Positions 24,303 to 35,448 of a stretch of 64,000 nucleotides of DNA are shown in pieces. Source of the stretch: Pseudomonas sp. Irchel s3h17 (GTDB lineage: Bacteria; Pseudomonadota; Gammaproteobacteria; Pseudomonadales; Pseudomonadaceae); contig NZ_FYDL01000001.1 of the NCBI RefSeq assembly GCF_900187505.1, positions 62,001 through 126,000 of the forward strand, given 5' to 3'. The notes under the pieces were generated by a model. That model was not told the origin of the DNA and searched no databases. It saw nothing but the letters and a program-made list of their open reading frames with translations. Made by a program: the position numbers and the translations under genes. How positions within the stretch are numbered: the stretch's first letter is position 1; every line of letters begins with the position of its first letter.

Positions 24303-26839
24303 TAGAGGGTTGACTCAATAGCGTTGTGCAGGTTCTTCAACTCCTGTTCTTCGGAGGCGGGTGTTCCGACTGAACGTTCTTTGCGAAAGGTGCAATGTTG
24401 CAGATAGTTTTGTAGGGCATTGGGCAGCAACAGCTCCAATACAACAGTTGATGCGAAGATCACAACGTTGATCCGAATGCACCAACGCAGCATAAAGGTC
24501 ATCCGCAGTGCAAGTTGTGCAGACTTATCGAGCAAAATTGTCAGGATGCGTTGTTCTCCATGTTTCTGGATAAGGTGTTCGATAAAAGGGCCTGCCACTG
24601 CTATCCCTATTGCCGCTGAAAAATATGCCGAACCAATCTGCGCAGTTGCCCGCATGGAGTAGACGAAGGTCAAACTGGGGCTTCCATGCTTTCTGCCCTC
24701 CCAAGCATCCGCAAAATCAAACACCGCCCCCACCGTAGCCGCCCCGCACGCCAGCACTCCCCCCATCAACTTCATCCCGCCTCCCATCAGCGCTCCCGCC
24801 TGGCGAATCGCGCTATTGCGGCTGTTCTCCGACAAGCCCACAGCCACGGCGGCCAGTTCCAGGCCGGCGGCCGAGACCGCGATCATGGCGGCGGCCAGTT
24901 CGATGTATTCGCGGGAGCCCTTGTCGGTTTTTTCCGCCCTGAGCTTGAGGTTCCACAGTTGCAGCACGCTGAGCGTTGTACCCAGCCGCAGGTCCAGGCG
25001 GATGGCGCTGGCGCCACGGCCCAGGCCTTCTTGCAGGCTGCGGGCGGCGGCGCGGTTGAGTTTGTGTTGGGCGCCGGCGCTCAAAGGGGCGCCACTGCGT
25101 TGCAACTGAACCTGTTGACCCAGGCGTCCCAGGCGGGCCTTGAGTGCCCAGCCCAGGGCGATGTTCAGGGGGCGGTCGCTCAGTTGGGCGAGGCGGCTGT
25201 TGAGCAGGCAGGTACCGAAGGTCTTGATCATCAACACGGCACCGCTGTAGTGGATGCCGGTCGGCGGCGCGTCGAAATTCATTTCGGTGATCAGGGCATG
25301 GGTTTTCTCGAAGGTCTCGGCCAAACCCTGGGTCAGGGCCAGCAAGGCCGCTTCGTCGAGACTCGGCAGTTGGTTGCGTTGTACCAACAGGCTGTTGATC
25401 TGTCCGAGGGCGGCGCTTTGATTCTGACCCAGGCCACGCCAGAACAGGTTGCTGCGGCTGACGCTGTCGGTGTCGCTCCATTGGGCCAGCAACGCCTCGC
25501 CCGCATGGGTGCTGTTCATGCCTGCAACGGCAGCCCCCAGTTGCGCTTCGAAGGCCAGGCCGCTGCGCGGGTCGCGACGGTCATAGCAGTCAAGCGCATC
25601 CAGCAGGGCCTGGCTTTCTAGCCAGAGCAGATGATCGGCGGCGCGGGCATCCTTGAGTCGGTCGGCGTGATCGACGGCGGCCTGGTATTCGGCCAGGAAT
25701 GCCTGCAGTCGGGGTTCATCGAGGTAACGGGCGTATTTACCGCCCCAACTGTGTTGCTGCTCACGCTCGATGGCCAGTTGCTCCTGGCGCTGCTGGTCGG
25801 CGGGATTGCGGTAGCTACGATAGGCGCCGGTTGAAGCGCCGACCATATGGGCATTGTTGGCCGCGTACTCGGGGTCGGTGTAGCGCACCCCCAAGGTATT
25901 GGCGTGGTGGGTGTAGGCCTGCCGGGCCTGTTCGGCGAGGGTGGTTTTCAGGTTGTCGAGGGCGAAGGCGATGCTGTGTTTGCGTTGGTTGCTGATGCCT
26001 TCGTTGTCGACGGTGGCCATGAATGCCTGGAGTGTTTCGGCGCCCTGGTTGCGCCAGGCATTCAGCTCCTGGGTGATGCCGATCGGATCATCCAGCACCA
26101 CGGCAAAACCCTGGGCGTTGATCTTGTCGGCGGCCAGTTGCGGGGCGATGTGATCCAGCACCGCAAACCCGCTCGGTGGGGCAAACAGTTGCCCGGCCAG
26201 GGCCTTCGCCAGCACAGCGGAACCCTGTGCAACCTGATCGGCGACCCGACTCTCCAACTGCTCGACGGTGAGCACATGGTCGGAGTAACGACAGCTCTGG
26301 ATCAGTTGGCGGATGTCCAGGTGACGCAGGGTCTCGCGCAGGCGCTTTTCGCTGCGGATTGCCTCCAGCAGGCTCGGGGTCAGTGGGTCGGGGGTGAACA
26401 GCATGCGCGCTTCGTCGACGGCTTCGGGGTCGGCGATCCGGATGACTCGCTCACCGATGTTCGGCATCGGACTGCCATAGCTGAAGCCGTCGCCGTCAGC
26501 CGGCCACAGGGGCTTGCACAAGCCGCTGTCGTAGGTCTGGTAGGCGCCTTCACAGACCCAGTCGCAGGCGTAGCGCCGCACGAACAGGTATAGATAACCC
26601 TGGCGTAACGGGCGGACGCCATAGCGCGCGGTACTCAGTGCCAGGCTGCCGGGATCCAGCGGTTTCGGCAGATCCGGCACGGGCAGTTGGGGTTCGTTGA
26701 AGTCCGCACTACCGAGCACGGCATAACGCAGTGGCAGGATCGAGACGCTGTGCTTGCAGGTGACGCAGGCACTGGGGGCTTCATCGGTGAAGCATTGCAG
26801 GGCGATGCGGTGGAACAACTCTGTCAGGTCTTCACTCAT
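24302..26839 (-). CDS. T6SS effector, VasX/BTH_I2691-type pore-forming toxin
   Basis: An 845-residue protein. Residues about 20-170 match the VasX N-terminal region: CVTCKHSVSILPLRYAV, then YGVRPLRQGYLYLFVRR and CDWVCEGAYQTYD. A long helical middle follows, and hydrophobic segments from about 640 to 810 would insert in membranes (IAAMIAVSAAGLELAAVAV and others). VasX-type proteins are delivered by type VI secretion and depolarise target membranes. No VgrG, Hcp, PAAR or adaptor gene lies in this window. AAGGGG lies about 10 bases upstream of the ATG. Confidence 0.75.
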   Translation of the reverse strand: MSEDLTELFHRIALQCFTDEAPSACVTCKHSVSILPLRYAVLGSADFNEPQLPVPDLPKPLDPGSLALSTARYGVRPLRQGYLYLFVRRYACDWVCEGAYQTYDSGLCKPLWPADGDGFSYGSPMPNIGERVIRIADPEAVDEARMLFTPDPLTPSLLEAIRSEKRLRETLRHLDIRQLIQSCRYSDHVLTVEQLESRVADQVAQGSAVLAKALAGQLFAPPSGFAVLDHIAPQLAADKINAQGFAVVLDDPIGITQELNAWRNQGAETLQAFMATVDNEGISNQRKHSIAFALDNLKTTLAEQARQAYTHHANTLGVRYTDPEYAANNAHMVGASTGAYRSYRNPADQQRQEQLAIEREQQHSWGGKYARYLDEPRLQAFLAEYQAAVDHADRLKDARAADHLLWLESQALLDALDCYDRRDPRSGLAFEAQLGAAVAGMNSTHAGEALLAQWSDTDSVSRSNLFWRGLGQNQSAALGQINSLLVQRNQLPSLDEAALLALTQGLAETFEKTHALITEMNFDAPPTGIHYSGAVLMIKTFGTCLLNSRLAQLSDRPLNIALGWALKARLGRLGQQVQLQRSGAPLSAGAQHKLNRAAARSLQEGLGRGASAIRLDLRLGTTLSVLQLWNLKLRAEKTDKGSREYIELAAAMIAVSAAGLELAAVAVGLSENSRNSAIRQAGALMGGGMKLMGGVLACGAATVGAVFDFADAWEGRKHGSPSLTFVYSMRATAQIGSAYFSAAIGIAVAGPFIEHLIQKHGEQRILTILLDKSAQLALRMTFMLRWCIRINVVIFASTVVLELLLPNALQNYLQHCTFRKERSVGTPASEEQELKNLHNAIESTL

Positions 26840-26967
26840 GGTTCAAACACCCCTTGTCTGCGGTGCTGAGCAACCTAGGCAAGGAGCGAGAGAAGATAAA
26901 TCAGACGTTTCTTTGTTGGTTGTAGGCAGGCTCTGTATTGAGTGCGTGAGCAGACAACCACCACCGG

Positions 26968-27900
26968 CTAACGCCGCACGCGTCCGGTCATCTGAGTGAC
27001 ACATGAGCGCTTCAAGGTGTCACTCGGCAACTCCTGGAACAACGCCCGATAGCTGCTGGAAAACCGCCCCAGGTGCCAGAACGACCAATGCATCGCCACT
27101 TCGGCCACGGTGGTCTGGCGGGTGCTGCCCGCGAGCAGTTCGCGGCGGGCGCTGTTGAGGCGGCGCAGGCGCAGCCATTGGGTCGGCGCCATGCCGGTGT
27201 AGGTCTTGAAGGCGTGCTGCAACTGGCGCAATGAAACCCCGGCGACCTGGGACAACTCCAGCAGGTTGAGGTGTTCTTCCGGGGTATCGGCGGCCCACTC
27301 GCCGACTCGCTTCATGATCGCCCGTTCCCCCGCCCGCCGCTGCAACGCCCCTTGGTCGAGGCAAACGCAGGCGTTGTCGAGGATAAACAGGCAGTCGTCC
27401 AGCAACTGCTGGGTCAAGGCTTCCCGGCTGGGTGGGTCGATAGTCTGCGAGAGCCGGGTCAGGGTCCCGCTGAGCCAGCGGCTGAACAGCGCGTTCTGCT
27501 GGGAGTTGAGCGGTGACATGAACAAGCCTTCCAGGCGTTCGATGCTCAGGCCATGGCGCTGCACGAACTCCGGGCCGAACACCACGGCCACTTCCTGGTA
27601 GTTCTCCGGGGTGATCCAGATGTTGCGGCTTTCGCCATTGAGCACATACAGCGCGTTGTCGCTGCGGTCGAAGCAGAACGCCAGCGCCCCCGGGGGCGCG
27701 CTGAAGTTCTGCTCGACCCGGGTGTTCATGCACTCCTCGTAGATCTCCACCCCCTGCAGGTCCAGGTAGCGCACCAGACCGGCGAAATGCCCCGGCGACA
27801 TCTGCTGATAGTGCTGCACCCACCCAGGTGTGGCGCGTATCTGGTCGGCGACATCGGCGGTATTGAAAGCCTGTACGTGCAACGGCGTTGACACTGTCAT
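26968..27900 (-). CDS. AraC-family transcriptional regulator
   Basis: A 310-residue regulator with an N-terminal sensing domain and a C-terminal double helix-turn-helix (about 205-300; LSQVAGVSLRQLQHAFKTYT, then SFWHLGRFSSSYRALF). It is divergent from the PuuA-like ligase gene with a 162-base shared gap, so it probably regulates that arm. ATG 27900 was preferred over an upstream GTG. Confidence 0.85.
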   Translation of the reverse strand: MTVSTPLHVQAFNTADVADQIRATPGWVQHYQQMSPGHFAGLVRYLDLQGVEIYEECMNTRVEQNFSAPPGALAFCFDRSDNALYVLNGESRNIWITPENYQEVAVVFGPEFVQRHGLSIERLEGLFMSPLNSQQNALFSRWLSGTLTRLSQTIDPPSREALTQQLLDDCLFILDNACVCLDQGALQRRAGERAIMKRVGEWAADTPEEHLNLLELSQVAGVSLRQLQHAFKTYTGMAPTQWLRLRRLNSARRELLAGSTRQTTVAEVAMHWSFWHLGRFSSSYRALFQELPSDTLKRSCVTQMTGRVRR

Positions 27901-28062
27901 GGGGAGATCCGCGCGCACTCTTTTGGTGCGCTTTGTGACTGCTTAAAGTGGATAGATGGAACGGCAAGCCTCGCCCAAGATAGTCGTCAACGCGCTACAG
28001 GGGAAGCCTTCCCGCTCGGGAATGCCAACCCTGGCGCTGATAAAACCAACAATGAGGTCTTT

Positions 28063-29421
28063 ATGAACGCCCCTTTCGATCAGCTTTATACATGGCTGAA
28101 AGATCACAAGATTACCGAAGTCGAGTGTGTCGTCAGCGACCTGACCGGCATTGCACGCGGCAAAATTGCACCCACCAACAAATTCCTGCATGAGCGAGGC
28201 ATGCGCCTGCCGGAAAGTGTGCTGTTGCAAACGGTAACCGGGGATTTTGTCGACGACGACATCTATTACGACCTGCTTGACCCGGCGGATATCGACATGG
28301 TCTGCAAGCCGGTTTCCGACGCCGTCTTCGTGGTGCCATGGGCGATCGAGCCAACCGCCATCGTGATCCACGACACCTTCGACAAGTTCGGCAACCCGAT
28401 CGAACTGTCACCGCGCAACGTGCTGAAGAAAGTGCTGCAGCTCTACACCGACAAGGGCTGGAAGCCGATTGTCGCGCCGGAAATGGAGTTCTACCTGACG
28501 CAACGCTGTGAAGACCCGGACTTGCCGCTCAAGGCCCCGCTGGGCCGTTCGGGCCGCGCCGAAAGCGGTCGGCAGTCGTTCTCCATCGACGCGGCCAACG
28601 AATTCGACCCGCTGTTCGAAGACGTCTACGACTGGTGCGAACTCCAGGGCCTGGACCTCGACACGCTGATCCATGAAGACGGCCCTGCGCAGATGGAAAT
28701 CAACTTCCGTCACGGCGACGCCCTCGACCTGGCCGACCAGATCACCGTGTTCAAGCGCACCCTGCGCGAAGCGGCGCTCAAGCACAACGTCACCGCCACG
28801 TTCATGGCCAAGCCCATTGGCGATGAACCGGGCAGCGCCATGCACCTGCACCAGAGCGTGGTGGACATTGCCACCGGCAAGCCGATCTTTGCCAATGACG
28901 ACGGTGAGATGAGCGAGCTGTTCCTGTACCACATCGGCGGCCTGCAAAAGTACATTCCCAAGCTGCTGCCGATGTTCGCGCCCAACGTCAACTCGTTCCG
29001 CCGCTTCCTGCCGGACACCTCGGCGCCGGTCAACGTGGAATGGGGCGTGGAGAACCGTACCGTCGGCCTGCGCGTGCCGACCTCGAGCCCTGACGCCATG
29101 CGCGTGGAAAACCGCTTGCCGGGCGCCGACGCCAACCCGTACCTGGCCATCGCCGCCAGCCTGCTGTGCGGTTACCTGGGCATGATCGAAGGCCTGTCGC
29201 CGAGCGCACCGGTCGAAGGCCGGGCCTACGAGCGCCGCAACCTGCGCCTGCCGATCACCATCGAGGATGCGCTGGCAAACATGGAAGACTGCCCGGCCAT
29301 CGAGCGTTACCTGGGGAGCAAGTTTGTGCGTGGCTACGTTGCGGTCAAGCGTGCCGAACATGAAAACTTCAAGCGGGTGATCAGCTCCTGGGAGCGCGAG
29401 TTCCTGCTGCTGAGCGTTTGA
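28063..29421 (+). CDS. Glutamine synthetase family protein, gamma-glutamylpolyamine synthetase-like (PuuA/PauA)
   Basis: A 452-residue glutamine-synthetase-fold ligase. It has the metal/glutamate site segments EMEFYLTQR, EDGPAQMEINF and GSAMHLHQS, and the ENRTVGLRVP and RVENRLPGADANPY ends of the ATP site. Members of this subgroup ATP-dependently join glutamate to putrescine, spermidine or ethanolamine-like amines. GAGG lies 7 bases upstream of the ATG. Next to it are a PotF-like binding protein and a PuuB-like oxidase, the classical gamma-glutamylation set; the amine is unknown. Confidence 0.87.
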   Translation: MNAPFDQLYTWLKDHKITEVECVVSDLTGIARGKIAPTNKFLHERGMRLPESVLLQTVTGDFVDDDIYYDLLDPADIDMVCKPVSDAVFVVPWAIEPTAIVIHDTFDKFGNPIELSPRNVLKKVLQLYTDKGWKPIVAPEMEFYLTQRCEDPDLPLKAPLGRSGRAESGRQSFSIDAANEFDPLFEDVYDWCELQGLDLDTLIHEDGPAQMEINFRHGDALDLADQITVFKRTLREAALKHNVTATFMAKPIGDEPGSAMHLHQSVVDIATGKPIFANDDGEMSELFLYHIGGLQKYIPKLLPMFAPNVNSFRRFLPDTSAPVNVEWGVENRTVGLRVPTSSPDAMRVENRLPGADANPYLAIAASLLCGYLGMIEGLSPSAPVEGRAYERRNLRLPITIEDALANMEDCPAIERYLGSKFVRGYVAVKRAEHENFKRVISSWEREFLLLSV

Positions 29422-31934
<2,513 letters not shown>

Positions 31935-31952
31935 CAACACCGGCACTGCCCA

Positions 31953-31982
31953 CCTGCCCCCGGCGCCATTGTCGGGGGCAGG
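31953..31982. terminator. Bidirectional terminator hairpin
   Basis: A perfect 10-bp stem (cctgcccccg 31953-31962, cgggggcagg 31973-31982) lies in the 57-base gap between the convergent oxidase and aldehyde dehydrogenase genes. No strong U-tract is present; its position suits termination from both sides. Confidence 0.65.
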
Positions 31983-31991
31983 CATCGTCCT

Positions 31992-33491
31992 TCAGCGGTA
32001 GAACACGTCATCCGCGTACGGGTACCACCAGTCCTGGACCTGGGGCTGGTGATCGATGATCACCATCTTCGAACGGCGAAACGCGTCCAGCCCCTGGCGC
32101 CCCAGTTCGCGCCCCAGCCCCGACATTTTCCAGCCCCCGAACGGCAGTGCGTCGTTGTCGATCAGCGGGTTGTTGACCCAGACCATGCCGGCCTCCAGGC
32201 GCTCGGCGGCCTCCATGGCTTCGGCCAGGTCCGTGGAGAACAAGGAAGCGCCCAGGCCAAAGGGTGAGTCGTTGGCCAGCCGCACCGCCTGGTCAAAGTC
32301 GCTGACCCGGCAGATCGCCGCCACCGGCCCGAAGCACTCCTCGTGGAAGATTGCCATGTCGGCCGTGACGCCGGTCAGGATGGTCGGTTCATAGAACCAG
32401 CCCACCGGCTGATCCGCCGGAATCCGCCCGCCACACACCAGGGTCGCGCCCTTGGCCTGCGCATCGTCGACCAGGCGCATGACCTTGTCCCGCGCCGCCT
32501 CGCTGACCATCGGCCCGATCTCCGAGCGCTCCAGGCCATGGCCGATGCGCAGGGCCCGGGTGCGCTCGGCGAAACGGGCGACAAAGGCGTCATGGATCTC
32601 GTCGACCACAAAAAAGCGCTCTGCGGAGGTGCAGATCTGTCCGCTGAGGTGGAAGGCGGCCGTCACTGCCCCGGCAGCGGCCACCTCCAGCGGTGCATGG
32701 CGGGAGATGATCATCGGGTCGCTGCCGCCGGCTTCGATCACACAAGGCTTCATGCGCTCGGCACAGGCCACGGCCACCGCCTTGCCCGCCGTGACGCTGC
32801 CGGTGAACGCTACGCCGTGGGTCCCCGTCGACTGCACCAGGCATTGCGCGGTGTGCGCATCCCCCGGCACGCAGGACACCAGCCCCGGCAGCAATTCGCA
32901 GAAGTGTTCCATGAACTTCAAGGTACACAAGGTCGTGGTTTCCGCCGGCTTGACGATGCAGGCGTTACCCGCCGCCAGGGAGGCGGCGACAGTCCAGCAC
33001 ATCAACAGGATCGGGAAGTTGAACGGCATGATGTGCACGCTGACGCCCAACGGTTCGTAGCGCACATGCTGGAACGAGCCAATCTGGGTGGTGCCGGCGA
33101 CCTTGCCGGCGTCATCCCGGGCCATCTCCGCGTAGTAGCGAAAGATCGGCGCACAGTTGGCCAGCTCGCCCATGGCCTCGGGAAACGGCTTGCCCATTTC
33201 CAGGGTCATCAGGCGCGCCACTTCACGGTTGCGCGCGGTGGACTGCTCGAGGGTGTTGGCCAGTTGGTGCAGGCGAGCGGCGCGGCTTTTCGCATCGACC
33301 TTGCGCCATGCCTGTTGCGCCGCATTCGCGGCCTCGACGGCGGCCTGCACATCGGCCTCGTCGCACAGGGCGATCTGCCCAACGGGCTGCAAGGTCGCCG
33401 GGTCGAGAATCTGGCGCAGGCGCCGGCTCAGCGGCGTGAGGAAATCGGGGGTGATGAAGCACAACGGAGTCTCGGTTTGAAACGTGCTCAT
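31992..33491 (-). CDS. NAD(P)-dependent aldehyde dehydrogenase
   Basis: A 499-residue aldehyde dehydrogenase with general base Glu253 (VIEAGGSDPM), catalytic Cys287 (HLSGQICTS) and the FTGSVTAGKAVA cofactor loop. It is the last gene of the minus-strand operon and would oxidise the aldehyde formed by an amine oxidase, for example a gamma-glutamyl-amino aldehyde. AAGGAT precedes ATG 33491. By eye it is closer to succinate-semialdehyde dehydrogenases than to the aru-linked enzyme at 8111-9526. Confidence 0.85.
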   Translation of the reverse strand: MSTFQTETPLCFITPDFLTPLSRRLRQILDPATLQPVGQIALCDEADVQAAVEAANAAQQAWRKVDAKSRAARLHQLANTLEQSTARNREVARLMTLEMGKPFPEAMGELANCAPIFRYYAEMARDDAGKVAGTTQIGSFQHVRYEPLGVSVHIMPFNFPILLMCWTVAASLAAGNACIVKPAETTTLCTLKFMEHFCELLPGLVSCVPGDAHTAQCLVQSTGTHGVAFTGSVTAGKAVAVACAERMKPCVIEAGGSDPMIISRHAPLEVAAAGAVTAAFHLSGQICTSAERFFVVDEIHDAFVARFAERTRALRIGHGLERSEIGPMVSEAARDKVMRLVDDAQAKGATLVCGGRIPADQPVGWFYEPTILTGVTADMAIFHEECFGPVAAICRVSDFDQAVRLANDSPFGLGASLFSTDLAEAMEAAERLEAGMVWVNNPLIDNDALPFGGWKMSGLGRELGRQGLDAFRRSKMVIIDHQPQVQDWWYPYADDVFYR

Positions 33492-33524
33492 GGGCAATCC
33501 TTGAACCAATCAATAGAGGGAACG

Positions 33525-34559
33525 TCAGGCAAGACGCCCGGGCGACGGCAATCCTGCGCGCCAGCCCGGCATCCGTTGATCAAGCAACCCGCGCAGCGGC
33601 TGCAACGCCTCGCTTTCCAGAGCCCGGGCAAACAACCCCAGGACGCGCGGCAAATGGGCCAGGTAATGGGGTTTGCCGTCGCGCACGGCCAGGCGTACAA
33701 AAATCCCCAGCACCTTGGCGTGGCGTTGTGCGGCCAGCAGGCGGTAGTCACTGAGAAAGCGCATCGCATCGATGTCGGCGCGATTGACCAGGTAGTGACT
33801 GAGCAGCGCCACGCGCAAGGCTTCGGGTACATCACGCCGGGCGTCTTCGAGCAATGACATCAGGTCATAGGCGCATGAGCCCGACAGGGCATCCTGGAAA
33901 TCCAGCAAGCCACAGGCGGCGACACCGCTGCGGCCGTTGAGCAGCATCAGGTTGTCGACATGAAAATCGCGCAGCACCAGGGTTTCTCGGCGCAGGGCGA
34001 CGTCCTGCAACGCGTGGGCGAACAGCTGCATATAGGGTTCACGCAGGGCCTGGGCCGCCGCCTGGCCGATCAGCAGGGGCGCATACCAGTCGATGAACAG
34101 CCCGTACTCGTCACTCAAGCGGGCGGCATCGTAAGGCGCCAGTTGATCGCCACTGACCGCCGGTGCCCGGTGCAAGGCCAGCAGCGCATCGACCGCCAGC
34201 CGATACAAGGGCTCGTCCTGGTGCCCGGCCGCCAGCAAGCGGGTGTAAGTGTCCTGGCCAAAGTCTTCGATCAGTGCCAGGCCGGCCTCCTCGTCGACCT
34301 GCACCAGCGTCGGCGCGGACAGCCCCGACTGGCGCAGATAACGCGCCACCTGCACATAAGGACCCAACGGTTCAGTGTCCGGGGGCGAGTCCATTAACAG
34401 CAAGCCAGCCCCCGTCAGCCGGAAATACCGGCGTCGGGACGCATCCGCCGGCAACGCTTGCAACGGTGCGTTGGCGAACCCGGCCCGGGCCAGGAATTGC
34501 GCCCGGGCCTGGTCGCGCTCGACGTCGTGGACCCGCGGCAGTGCAAGGGCATCGCTCAT
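33525..34559 (-). CDS. APH-family kinase, AmgK-like
   Basis: A 344-residue aminoglycoside-phosphotransferase-fold kinase. The catalytic loop is VLRDFHVDNLML (Asp198, Asn203) and the metal-binding aspartate is Asp220 (LLDFQDALSG). These motifs resemble AmgK, the anomeric kinase for MurNAc and GlcNAc in Pseudomonas cell-wall recycling, more than drug-resistance enzymes. The usual amgK gene sits beside murU and lptD; here the neighbours are cupins and an aldehyde dehydrogenase. A sugar or amino-sugar substrate is therefore possible. The start at 34559 follows AGGTGAG, 5 bases after the cupin stop. Confidence 0.75.
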   Translation of the reverse strand: MSDALALPRVHDVERDQARAQFLARAGFANAPLQALPADASRRRYFRLTGAGLLLMDSPPDTEPLGPYVQVARYLRQSGLSAPTLVQVDEEAGLALIEDFGQDTYTRLLAAGHQDEPLYRLAVDALLALHRAPAVSGDQLAPYDAARLSDEYGLFIDWYAPLLIGQAAAQALREPYMQLFAHALQDVALRRETLVLRDFHVDNLMLLNGRSGVAACGLLDFQDALSGSCAYDLMSLLEDARRDVPEALRVALLSHYLVNRADIDAMRFLSDYRLLAAQRHAKVLGIFVRLAVRDGKPHYLAHLPRVLGLFARALESEALQPLRGLLDQRMPGWRAGLPSPGRLA

Positions 34560-34564
34560 GTCGC

Positions 34565-34910
34565 TCACCTGATCATGTAGACCTTTTTCACGGTCTCGTG
34601 GACGGTGCACACGCCTTTCCAGTCCTTATGGAAGAAGGCAATGGTATCGGGCTTGATCTCGATGACTTCGCCCGATTCGTGGACATAGGTGCAGCGGCCT
34701 TCCATGAAATGACAGAACTCGTCGCTCGTGACATGGCAAAACCATGTGCCCGGCGTGCAGATCCACAGGCCGCATTCGGACTGGCCCTCGGGGCCCTTGT
34801 GCAGCACCACGCCGGACACGCGGGACTCGCCCTCGAGCATGGTGGGGATCACGCCCCAGTCTTTGACTTCGGTGATCTTCAACGGGTCATACAGAAACGG
34901 GGTGGTCATG
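34565..34910 (-). CDS. Cupin protein (DUF861-like), first of a pair
   Basis: A 115-residue single-domain cupin with the beta-barrel core CGLWICTPGTW, then SDEFCHFMEGRCTY and a HKDWKG turn. It is similar along its length to the 122-residue cupin at 35080-35448 (shared DWGV, GLW-CTPG-W, DE-CHF, EVIE, VYM), so the two are tandem duplicates separated by a REP element. DUF861 members include ureidoglycine aminohydrolase-like enzymes; many are of unknown function. AGGAG precedes ATG 34910. Confidence 0.8.
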
Positions 34911-34943
34911 GGTGGCTCTCCTATCGATGTGGATGTGCTTTTT

Positions 34944-35047
34944 TGTGGGAGCGGGCTTGCCCGCGAAGAGGCCATCAGTTTCAACATCAACCTTGACCGA
35001 CACGCCGCCTTCGTCGGACCACCGCCCGGACCAAGCCCGCTCCCACA
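34944..35047. repeat. REP doublet, gcgggcttgcccgc family
   Basis: The left unit tgtgggagcgggcttgcc (from 34944) and an inverted right unit ending in aagcccgctcccaca (to 35047) enclose gccatcagtttcaacatc, related to the element at 16718-16807. It splits the two tandem cupin genes inside an operon and may affect message stability there. Confidence 0.75.
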
Positions 35048-35079
35048 GGGGATCTGCGGTGTGCGGGCATGCCTGGCGC

Positions 35080-35448
35080 CTACACCAGCATATAAACGTT
35101 GCGCAGGGTTTCCCGGACGTCGCACTCGCCCGTCCAGCCGGCCGGGAACAGCACCAGGGTGTTGGGGTAGACCTCGATCACTTCGCCGTCGTCGTTGCGG
35201 TAGGTGGCACGCCCGACCAGGAAATGGCACAGCTCGTCGCGCGGAATCGACAGCCGCCAGCGGCCCGGCGTACACACCCACAGGCCGGTTTCCGGGCGGT
35301 TGTCCGGGCCTTTGAACAGCAGGCGTCCGCTGGAACGGGAAACCCCTTCCAGGGCGTCGCTCTGCACGCCCCAGTCCACCAGGTCGGTGCGGCGGCTCAC
35401 GTCTGCCAGGTACGGCGTGAACCCCGCCGTGGTGTTCGCATCACTCAT
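35080..35448 (-). CDS. Cupin protein (DUF861-like), second of a pair
   Basis: A 122-residue cupin paralogous to its neighbour at 34565-34910 (GLWVCTPGRW, RDELCHFLVGRATY, EVIEVYPNTLVLFPAGW). The start ATG 35448 overlaps the glycosyltransferase stop by 8 bases, so these two are translationally coupled. The catalytic role is unknown; similar small cupins accompany FAD amine oxidases in many proteobacteria. Confidence 0.8.
   Translation of the reverse strand: MSDANTTAGFTPYLADVSRRTDLVDWGVQSDALEGVSRSSGRLLFKGPDNRPETGLWVCTPGRWRLSIPRDELCHFLVGRATYRNDDGEVIEVYPNTLVLFPAGWTGECDVRETLRNVYMLV

Noticed and set aside
24302..26839. Possible Rhs or contact-dependent inhibition toxin
   Set aside because: No RHS/YD repeats, signal peptide or hemagglutinin repeats; the cysteine and aromatic motifs near the start fit VasX-type proteins.
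33525..34559. Aminoglycoside-resistance phosphotransferase
   Set aside because: Catalytic loop reads RDFHVDN rather than HGDxxxxN and the gene lies in a catabolic operon with no resistance context.
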